A stretch of 10,915 nt of DNA. It comes from DASUFP01 sp036274495 (lineage in GTDB: Bacteria; Bacteroidota; Bacteroidia; AKYH767-A; OLB10). Positions 5,101-10,309 of this stretch are shown here, in pieces. Positions within the stretch are counted from its first letter, which is position 1. Each line of letters begins with the position of its first letter. The DNA is taken from positions 1 to 10,915 of the forward strand of contig DASUFP010000098.1 of NCBI GenBank assembly GCA_036274495.1. Direction: 5' to 3'. Position numbers and translations under genes: made by a program. The notes below the pieces were generated by a model, which was not told the DNA's origin, did no database searches, and saw nothing but the letters and a program-made list of their open reading frames with translations.

Positions 5101-7215
5101 ACTCCCTCTCCCGTTCCCTCAGTAACTATAAATGCAATTCCAGGCGGACCGGTATGCGCAGGAACCACAGTATCCTTTACCGCCTTTCCGCTTAACGGCG
5201 GGCCGGGACAAATAGTCCGCTGGCGAGTCAATGGTGTACCCGTTGCATTTGGCACTACCTGGTCATCGTCAACACTTTTAAACGGCGACGTAGTAGATGT
5301 ACGTCTGATATCGAATGCTGTTTGTGCTGCACCAGTAAACGCTTTTTCCAATCAGATAATTATGGTTGTAAATCCGTTACTCACGCCGGCGGTAACCATT
5401 ACAGCAACTCCTGCAGGTCCTGTTTGTGCGGGAACACCGGTAACGTTTAATGCTTCTGCCGTAAACGGCGGGTCAATCCCGGCTTATCAGTGGTTCAAAA
5501 ACGGAGTACCATCGGGAAGCAACAGTCCGGCCTTTAGTTTCACACCGGTTAATAACGACACCATTAAGGTGGTTATGAACAGCTCCGAAGTTTGTTTAAC
5601 AACTCCATCCGACACATCCAATATCATAACCGCTGTTGTAAATCCAAATCTGACTCCCGCCGTTTCAATAAGCGCCGCACCTGCAGGCCCTGTTTGTCCG
5701 GGCGACGCGGTAACATTTACTGCCACAGCGGTAAACGGCGGCAGTAATCCGGCCTACCAATGGAGTATCAACAGTGTAAATGCAGGAACAAACAGTGCCA
5801 CTTTTTCTTCATCAGGTTTAACAAACGGGGCACAAGTCGGGGTTACCTTAACATCCAATGCCACCTGTCTTACAACACCAACTGCTGCAGGAATTCCGGT
5901 AATTATCCAGGTTTCACCAAACGTAACACCCCAAATAACCATTTCGGTTTCGCCACCGGGACGCGTCTGTGATCTGGATACACTTACATTTTCTGCTGTT
6001 ATCCTTTCAGGAGGAACATCACCCGGAATAAACTGGAGGGTTAACAGCACAAATACAGGTGTTACGGGAACTGTTTTTGTCAGCAATTCATTAAATAACG
6101 GAGATATTGTTGACGCCGTTTTAACTTCAAATGCTTTCTGTGCCCTTCCGGTGACCGATACTTCAAATGCAATTGCAGTTGCTGAAGACCCTTTACTGAC
6201 TCCGTCGTCAGTCATAAGTGCGGATCCTCCCGGTATTTTCTGTGATGGCACTACCATAACTTACAGCAGTGTAAATTTGAATCAGGGAAATTCGCCGGGT
6301 TATGCATGGCTGCTGAATGGAATCCAGGTTTTGCAAGGCAGCGATACTTTAGTCAGTTCCGCCTTTCAAAATGGCGATACCCTGCAAATGGTATTGACCT
6401 CGTCGGAAAGGTGTTTATGGTTTAATCCTGCCTATTCAAATGAGCTGATCATCCAACGGTATCCGATACTGATAGCGTCAATTGACGCTCCTCAGGAAAT
6501 TTGCGAAGGACAATCCATCACAGTTACAGGAAGTGCATCGGGAGGTAACGGCGGCCCGTATTTTTACCACTGGAACAACACAACAAGTGATTTGGCCGTA
6601 CAGATACTCACACCTGATATCACGACAACGTATATCCTCACCGTTTACGATTCATGTTCAACACCGCGCACCGACACCGCTACGGTAACTGTTCACCCTT
6701 TACCTGATGTATCTTTTACAGCTGAACCGGTAAGAAGCAATATCCTGTTCCCATATTATCAGTTTACCGATCACTCCACTAATGCATATAACTGGTTTTG
6801 GGATTTTGGAGATGGCGCTCTTGCGACCGGATCGGAACCGCAACATTCGTACCTGGAACCGGGAAGTTACTCAGTGCTCTTAGTAGTAACGTCTGAATAC
6901 GGCTGCGCCGACAGTGCCAGGCAGGATGTTTACCTTGATGATGTTGTTATTTACTATATGCCCAATTCGTTTACCCCAAATAACGATGGCATTAACGATT
7001 TATTCGGACCTGTCGGTCATTCGGTTGAATCATATGATTTAAGCGTGTTTAACCGATGGGGCCAAGAAGTTTTTCACTCTATAGGACTTGAAAAATGGAA
7101 CGGGCTAACCCCTTCAGGTGATAAAGCTCCCGAAGGTTTATATGTTTACCGGTTAAGTGTGAAGAACGATTCGCAGAAGAAAGTGCTTACGGGAACCGTT
7201 ACCCTGGTGCGGTAA
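2185..7215 (+). CDS. Giant secreted Ig-like repeat/PKD protein with type B T9SS sorting domain
   Basis: The 1676-residue protein is predicted to cross the inner membrane by Sec and the outer membrane by the type IX system, then act at the cell surface or outside it. In order it has a signal peptide (1-30: KPNLWK, then ALPATLLLMLVYTGAF); an N-terminal domain starting THLMGGSMTY and containing YHVTLKIYRYCD, a frequent opening of such Bacteroidota proteins; two DPxGDSL cadherin-like segments (207-213, 349-355); eleven 91-residue Ig-like repeats (435-1430); another Ig-like segment (1431-1504, ICEGQSITVTG); a PKD domain (about 1505-1584, WDFGDG and SYLEPGSYSVLLVV); and a CHU_C/gliding-motility C-terminal domain (1590-1676, PNSFTPNNDGINDLFG, FNRWGQEVF, EGLYVYRL). 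No catalytic domain is visible, so an adhesin or structural role is likely; the ligand is unknown. The ATG at 2185 is preferred over an in-frame TTG at 2182. A -7 box lies 22 bp upstream. It converges on the mazG-like gene. Confidence 0.93.
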   Translation: MYQLHIRKPNLWKALPATLLLMLVYTGAFSTHLMGGSMTYTYSGSGGGMDNYHVTLKIYRYCDASGGGTAPLDFSMLLGIYTQDPLNPNNDKVWYTTENLTLTSSQFITPPAAGPTCNFSTTVCVEEGIFEADISLPPGSGGYHLMVERCCRNGNIVNLSTPGSIGMTYSCFIPPAPILNSSPQFSDLPVPYMCAGDTISIVNNAVDPDGDSLVYAFVTPYSGYSSSGNPIPDPQIDNNPYTFPIPPVLYNPGYSMAAPFGPGGYSSIDPVTGLTNYMIPNQGFYVVAIEIREYRNGQLIATIRRDLQLIAITCPPNTIPALSNANGSGTTNYTITEGQTICFPVTFTDPNGDSLYLTASGPIFNSAVVNPPATLATASGDNIVTSQFCWSTDCGQANSSPYQFTVSVTDNGCPPKIKNVIYSIKVNPATGPPQAAVSIMQDPPGPVCTGTLVNFTALPTFGGTNPVFQWQLNGMNVGSNSSTWSSSTLNNGDVITVSLLSNSTCVVSNNAVSPPLVMVVNPFAAPSVTIAAAPPGPICSGTPVNFTALPVNPGPTPVYQWTVNGINAGSNSTMFSSSTLSAGNQVGVSLTANAACPAASSNTITMDVSPVVTPSVTIVSSTSSAICPGESVTFTAYPLNGGTNPVYQWQVNGVNAGAGTNSFSSSTLNNGDVITVILTSSEICVSTPTAVSNQIAITVTAPSAPTVSIAVNPAGPICAADNVIFTATTTLGGASPSYQWKVNGINTGPNSPTFATASLANGDQVSVVLTSSLGCAVPATANSNVIVMTVNPVIAASVAISMNPAGAVCPGTPVTFTALAVNGGTSPSYQWQVNGANSGTNSSTFTTSSLTNGNIIRVIMTSNGVCVSPVTSTSNQLVASVLPAIVPSVTISQPIAWPVCQGTPVTFTAAGVNTGPSPVYQWYVNGTPTGTNAVAFTTASLANGDNVTVQMTSNAVCPTPATVTSNVIVAGITPSPVPSVTINAIPGGPVCAGTTVSFTAFPLNGGPGQIVRWRVNGVPVAFGTTWSSSTLLNGDVVDVRLISNAVCAAPVNAFSNQIIMVVNPLLTPAVTITATPAGPVCAGTPVTFNASAVNGGSIPAYQWFKNGVPSGSNSPAFSFTPVNNDTIKVVMNSSEVCLTTPSDTSNIITAVVNPNLTPAVSISAAPAGPVCPGDAVTFTATAVNGGSNPAYQWSINSVNAGTNSATFSSSGLTNGAQVGVTLTSNATCLTTPTAAGIPVIIQVSPNVTPQITISVSPPGRVCDLDTLTFSAVILSGGTSPGINWRVNSTNTGVTGTVFVSNSLNNGDIVDAVLTSNAFCALPVTDTSNAIAVAEDPLLTPSSVISADPPGIFCDGTTITYSSVNLNQGNSPGYAWLLNGIQVLQGSDTLVSSAFQNGDTLQMVLTSSERCLWFNPAYSNELIIQRYPILIASIDAPQEICEGQSITVTGSASGGNGGPYFYHWNNTTSDLAVQILTPDITTTYILTVYDSCSTPRTDTATVTVHPLPDVSFTAEPVRSNILFPYYQFTDHSTNAYNWFWDFGDGALATGSEPQHSYLEPGSYSVLLVVTSEYGCADSARQDVYLDDVVIYYMPNSFTPNNDGINDLFGPVGHSVESYDLSVFNRWGQEVFHSIGLEKWNGLTPSGDKAPEGLYVYRLSVKNDSQKKVLTGTVTLVR
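3487..6474 (+). repeat. Eleven tandem 91-codon Ig-like repeats inside the secreted protein
   Basis: Repeat starts are 3487, 3760, 4024, 4297, 4570, 4843, 5116, 5386, 5656, 5929 and 6202, with the last ending near 6474; unit lengths are 88-91 codons, mostly exactly 91. Each unit begins PSVTI-like, then has a conserved Cys at residue 14 (GPVC), Trp at 36 (YQWxVNG), an NGD turn and a second Cys at 70-71 (SNAxC). All eleven keep Cys, Trp and Cys, the arrangement of a disulphide-pinned Ig-like sandwich. Units are rich in N, S, T, V, A and G and very poor in charged residues, especially units 1-9. Codons differ widely between units, so the array is old at DNA level, not a recent slippage product. 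Units 10 and 11 are the most divergent. Confidence 0.9.
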
Positions 7216-7222
7216 ATTCTTT

Positions 7223-7561
7223 TTAATGGTCACCCCCTCCAAGTTTAGGATTCGATTTATGTCTTTCATGGTCCCTGCCCTCTTTTTTCAACATGTTTTT
7301 TTCAAAGGCTGCGTTCAAGTCAACACCGGTTTGATTGGCTATACAAACCAGCACAAACAACACATCCGCAATTTCATCTCCCAGATCATGATCTGATTCG
7401 CCTTTTTTAAAAGATTGTTCACCATATCTCCTTGCCATTATACGGGCCAGTTCACCAACCTCTTCAGCGAGGAGTGCCATATTTGTAAGTTCGTTAAAAT
7501 ATCGTACACCGTGTGCTTTAATCCAGGTGTCGACAGTTTGTTGTGTTTGGGATAGTGACAT
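7223..7561 (-). CDS. MazG-like nucleotide pyrophosphohydrolase
   Basis: This is a small all-alpha NTP pyrophosphohydrolase of the MazG superfamily. Relatives hydrolyse (deoxy)nucleoside triphosphates to monophosphates plus pyrophosphate in the cytoplasm, often to remove non-canonical nucleotides; the substrate of this one is unknown. The 112 residues carry the metal-binding pattern ExxE (E34 and E37 in EEVGE) and ExxD (E63 and D66 in DEIAD), plus the segments GVRYFNELTNMALL, ARRYGEQS and IANQTGV that are typical of the Bacteroidota single-domain form. Length is normal for that form, about half or less of the two-domain E. coli MazG. I chose the ATG at 7561 (MSLSQTQQTVDTWIK) over an upstream start at 7588 because the extra nine residues do not resemble the family. 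It is the last gene of the rsgA-dtd group, 126 bp after dtd, and ends 7 bp from the convergent secreted-protein gene. Confidence 0.88.
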   Translation of the reverse strand: MSLSQTQQTVDTWIKAHGVRYFNELTNMALLAEEVGELARIMARRYGEQSFKKGESDHDLGDEIADVLFVLVCIANQTGVDLNAAFEKNMLKKEGRDHERHKSNPKLGGGDH

Positions 7562-7687
7562 AAAAATGAATTGTGTTTTCGATAACATTGATCAGATCAT
7601 TTCGGTCTGAATCGCCAATGCATACCGGTTAATTGTAACAGATGAATTGAATAGCGGAAATCTTCTCCTGAATTAAACATTAAGACA

Positions 7688-8155
7688 CTATGCTTCACCA
7701 CTGCGTTCCCAGTCGTTAGTGTCGATGATAATTGTGACCGGCCCGTCGTTTACCAGAGAAACATTCATGTCGGCACCAAATACTCCGGAAGCTACCTCCT
7801 TTCCGCATTCCTTTTCGAGCATTTGCAAAAAAGTATGGTAGAGTGGTATGGCTTGTTCCGGACGAGCCGATTGTATATATGAGGGACGGTTACCCTTTTT
7901 TGTATCTGCAAACAAAGTAAACTGACTAACTACAAGATAGTCCGCGCCGGCATCGGCAGCAGAAACATTCATTAACCCTGCACTATCATTAAATATCCTG
8001 AGCTTCGGAATTTTTGACACAACTTTAAGTACTTCCCTTTCGCTGTCGGTGAGAGAAATTCCCAGTAAAATCAGCAATCCTATTCCGATAGACGAATGCA
8101 TTTTGCCGTCAATTGCAACTGAAGCTTCTGTAACACGCTGAATAACTACTCTCAT
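7688..8155 (-). CDS. dtd: D-aminoacyl-tRNA deacylase
   Basis: The enzyme hydrolyses D-amino acids (classically D-Tyr) mischarged on tRNA, and Gly from tRNA-Ala, protecting translation from wrong-chirality residues in the cytoplasm. The 155-residue protein starts MRVVIQRVTEASVAIDG, the standard family N-terminus, and has the two active-site motifs: SQFTL at 77-81 (with the conserved Thr80) and NDGPVT at 136-141, whose Gly-cisPro enforces chirality. FADTKKGNRPSY (82-93) and GVFGADMNVSLVNDGPV are also canonical. It is slightly longer than the 145-residue E. coli enzyme because of a short C-terminal tail (TNDWERSGEA). The gene lies between rsgA (50 bp upstream) and the mazG-like gene on the same strand. 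No TAnnTTTG box was found in the rsgA-dtd gap, so it is probably transcribed from the rsgA promoter. Confidence 0.96.
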   Translation of the reverse strand: MRVVIQRVTEASVAIDGKMHSSIGIGLLILLGISLTDSEREVLKVVSKIPKLRIFNDSAGLMNVSAADAGADYLVVSQFTLFADTKKGNRPSYIQSARPEQAIPLYHTFLQMLEKECGKEVASGVFGADMNVSLVNDGPVTIIIDTNDWERSGEA

Positions 8156-8205
8156 CTTAAATCTGACGTTTTCTGAATGTTACATTGTTTCTGTTTTACA
8201 AATCC

Positions 8206-9147
8206 TTATTTAAAAACATCCTCGTTGTTCAGAATACTTAAATAGCTTTCATAACGGCTTAACGCGATTTTACCCTGTTCGAGTGCGGTGAGGACCGCAC
8301 AGTCTGATTCGTTAACATGTAAACAGTTGTTGAACCGGCAGGCCGATGCCGTTTCAAATATTTCAGGAAAATAGTGAGAAACCTGATGCTTTTCAAAATC
8401 AAGGATTCCAAACTCACGTATGCCGGGCGTATCAATGATATATCCTCCTCCCGGGATGGGATGCATTTCGGCAAAGGTGGTGGTATGTTTTCCTTTGAGA
8501 TGTTGTGCGGATATTTCGGTTGTTTTAAGAGTGAGTCCCGGAATCAGGTTATTTACCAGGGTTGATTTTCCTGTTCCCGAGTGACCCGAAAATAAAGTCA
8601 CTTTGTCGTGTAACACTTTTTTCAATTCATTAAGGGAGTCATTCTTCAATGCAGAGACAATAAAAGTCCGGTATCCGATTTTACGGTACATGGAAGCTAA
8701 TTCATCTACATATAATTTCACCTTTTCATCGTACAAATCTGACTTATTAAAAATAATACCGGCAGGGATGTTATATGCTTCGGCAGTTGCCAGAAAACGA
8801 TCGATAAAACCGGTGGAGGTTCTGGGGAAAACCGGTGTTGCAACTACCAGAGCAATGTCGATATTTGAAGCTATGATATGTGCCTGATGTGAAAGGTTCA
8901 CCGATTTGCGGATAATGTAATTCCGGCGTTCTTTAATTTCCGCAATCATCCCTTCGTTACTATTACCGGCTATTTCAAAAACAACCCTGTCGCCGGCTGC
9001 TACCGGATTTGTGGTATCAATCCCAAGCGTTCTTAATCTGCCTTTAATCCTGCAGCGGTATTCGGCACCATCGTCGCCGGCAACTACATACCACGACCCT
9101 GTGGATTTTAAAACAAGACCTGATAATAATGAAACAATGGGCTGCAT
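8206..9147 (-). CDS. rsgA: Small-ribosomal-subunit biogenesis GTPase RsgA
   Basis: RsgA (YjeQ) is a circularly permuted GTPase that binds the maturing 30S subunit and helps release assembly factors late in its maturation. From the ATG at 9147 it has 313 residues: an N-terminal OB-fold (about 8-75, opening GLVLKSTGSWYVV), then the G motifs in permuted order, G4 NKSD (134-137), G5 SAL (165-167), G1 GHSGTGKS (188-195), G2 HTTT (221-224) and G3 DTPG (239-242), and a C-terminal zinc motif with Cys270, Cys275, His277 and Cys283 (CX4CXHX5C). All key residues are present. A TTG start seven codons upstream (9168) is possible but overlaps the likely -7 box, so the ATG is preferred. It leads the rsgA-dtd-mazG group and diverges from gldA. 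Confidence 0.97.
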   Translation of the reverse strand: MQPIVSLLSGLVLKSTGSWYVVAGDDGAEYRCRIKGRLRTLGIDTTNPVAAGDRVVFEIAGNSNEGMIAEIKERRNYIIRKSVNLSHQAHIIASNIDIALVVATPVFPRTSTGFIDRFLATAEAYNIPAGIIFNKSDLYDEKVKLYVDELASMYRKIGYRTFIVSALKNDSLNELKKVLHDKVTLFSGHSGTGKSTLVNNLIPGLTLKTTEISAQHLKGKHTTTFAEMHPIPGGGYIIDTPGIREFGILDFEKHQVSHYFPEIFETASACRFNNCLHVNESDCAVLTALEQGKIALSRYESYLSILNNEDVFK

Positions 9148-9165
9148 AACCGGATGAGATTGCGT

Positions 9166-9173
9166 CAAAGTTA
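9166..9173 (-). promoter_or_regulatory. -7 promoter box for rsgA (and probably dtd, mazG-like)
   Basis: Read on the minus strand the sequence is TAACTTTG, an exact match to TAnnTTTG, ending 18 bp before the rsgA ATG at 9147. It overlaps the alternative TTG start at 9168, which argues that the ATG is the true start. A -33 TTTG at the usual spacing is not evident. Confidence 0.55.
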
Positions 9174-9248
9174 CAAATTACGAGGGGTTTACATTAAAAT
9201 GCAGTTGCGCGAGTTTGAATCATAAACCGGTAAAATAAACCAATAAAA

Positions 9249-9282
9249 GCTGACTGCAAACAATTAAGGCTGATTTGCAAAA
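9249..9282 (+). repeat. Pair of 20-bp-spaced direct repeats upstream of gldA
   Basis: GCTGACTGCAAA (9249-9260) and GCTGATTTGCAAAA (9269-9282) share the pattern GCTGA-(n1-2)-TGCAAA and start exactly 20 bp apart, close to two helical turns, so they would lie on the same DNA face. The second copy ends 9 bp before the gldA -7 box and covers the -33 region. This could be a regulator site or a chance similarity. Confidence 0.3.
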
Positions 9283-9291
9283 CCGTTTCTG

Positions 9292-9299
9292 TAATTTTG
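9292..9299 (+). promoter_or_regulatory. -7 promoter box for gldA
   Basis: TAATTTTG fits TAnnTTTG and ends 6 bp before the gldA ATG at 9306. If used, transcription would start at or within a few bases of the start codon, giving a leaderless or nearly leaderless mRNA. The TTTG at 9274-9277 is only 14 bp upstream, closer than the usual 19-21. Confidence 0.5.
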
Positions 9300-9305
9300 T
9301 GAATT

Positions 9306-10220
9306 ATGTCAATCGAGGTAAAAGAAATCACTAAGCTGTACGGAAGCCAGAAGGCTTTGGATAATGTCAGTTTCACAATTGGTTCGGGCGAAGTTGTTGG
9401 ATTGTTAGGACCCAATGGGGCCGGCAAGTCGACCATGATGAAAATAATCAGTTGTTTTATTCCTCAAACCTCAGGGACCGCTTCGGTATGCGGCTTCGAC
9501 ACGGTGGAACACTCCCTTGAAGTGAGACGGAGGGTTGGTTACCTTCCCGAACATAACCCCTTGTATCTTGATATGTATGTAAAAGAGTACCTGGAATTTG
9601 TCGCCAGCCTGCATACAAAGAGCTCATCAAACGCCAAAAGAGTTGCCGAAATGGTGGAAGTAACCGGACTTTCACCCGAACAGCATAAAAAAATCGGGGC
9701 TCTTTCGAAGGGTTACAGACAGCGGGTAGGACTGGCACAGGCGATGATTCACAATCCCGAAGTACTCATTCTGGACGAACCTACATCAGGCCTTGACCCC
9801 AACCAGCTGGTGGATATCAGAAACCTGATAGTTCAGATTGGCAGGGAAAAAACTGTAATTCTTTCGACCCATATTATGCAGGAAGTAACAGCCATTTGCG
9901 GTCGGGTGGTAATTATCAATAAGGGGGTGATTGTTGCCGATGACAAGACCTCCTCCATTCAGCAAAAAACCACACCTGAACCTGTTTTTGAGGTTGAATT
10001 TGACGGGGTTGCCGATTCGGGCGATTTAGAGGCACTTAAGGGAGTGAAACAGGTTACTTCAACAGGAGATCATATGTGGCGCCTGCAGGCTGCTGCAGGC
10101 ACTGATTTAAGGGGTGATATCTTCGAATTTGCTGTCAAAAACAACCTTAAGGTGCTGATGCTCCTGCGTTCAGAGAGCTCCCTGGAGGATGTCTTTCATC
10201 AGCTTACGGGAAAACCCTGA
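9306..10220 (+). CDS. gldA: Gliding-motility-type ABC transporter ATP-binding protein GldA
   Basis: This is the cytoplasmic ATPase of an ABC-2 type transporter; in Flavobacterium GldA works with the membrane proteins GldF and GldG and was identified through gliding-motility mutants. The 304-residue protein has Walker A GPNGAGKST (35-43), a Q-loop region GYLPEHNPLY (78-87), signature LSKGYRQR (133-140), Walker B VLILDEPT (153-160), D-loop SGLD (161-164) and switch His189 in STHIMQEV. The opening MSIEVKEITKLYG and the block EHNPLYLDMYVKEYLEF are close to the GldA consensus as I know it. The Q-loop carries Glu82 where many ABC ATPases have Gln, as is common in this subfamily. Residues from about 225 form a C-terminal extension. 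No permease gene is in the window; GldA is often encoded apart from GldFG. It diverges from rsgA and precedes metK by 89 bp. Confidence 0.9.
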   Translation: MSIEVKEITKLYGSQKALDNVSFTIGSGEVVGLLGPNGAGKSTMMKIISCFIPQTSGTASVCGFDTVEHSLEVRRRVGYLPEHNPLYLDMYVKEYLEFVASLHTKSSSNAKRVAEMVEVTGLSPEQHKKIGALSKGYRQRVGLAQAMIHNPEVLILDEPTSGLDPNQLVDIRNLIVQIGREKTVILSTHIMQEVTAICGRVVIINKGVIVADDKTSSIQQKTTPEPVFEVEFDGVADSGDLEALKGVKQVTSTGDHMWRLQAAAGTDLRGDIFEFAVKNNLKVLMLLRSESSLEDVFHQLTGKP

Positions 10221-10264
10221 TTCCCCCATTTATCAACACAATCCCAAGTTATCCGGCGAATTCT

Positions 10265-10272
10265 TAACTTCG
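10265..10272 (+). promoter_or_regulatory. Possible -7 box for metK
   Basis: TAACTTCG differs from TAnnTTTG at one position and ends 37 bp before the metK ATG at 10310. No -33 partner is clear. No intrinsic terminator was found between gldA and metK, so read-through from gldA is also possible. Confidence 0.3.
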
Positions 10273-10309
10273 CGGCTCTATTTAAAACACTCAAAACTTT
10301 CACTATAAA

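Noticed and set aside
3588..6257. Series of minus-strand open frames (60-170 codons) antisense to the repeat array, several with similar ends
   Set aside because: They recur with the repeat period because they are the reverse-strand reading of the same repeat units. Their resemblance to each other comes from the sense repeats, and none has a promoter box or a recognisable domain.
3487..6474. CRISPR-like or phase-variable nucleotide repeat array
   Set aside because: The periodicity is a 91-codon protein repeat in one open frame with widely varying codons; there are no short identical repeats separated by unique spacers and no homopolymer or short-unit tract.
7562..7687. Possible small gene, RNA or promoter in the dtd-mazG gap
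   Set aside because: Only a 5-bp inverted repeat (TCAGA/TCTGA near 7594-7609) and no TAnnTTTG box on the minus strand. Nothing strong enough to call.
10196..10230. GGG-AAAA-CCC hairpin at the gldA stop codon as a terminator
   Set aside because: A 3-bp stem with no T-run after it is too weak to call a terminator.
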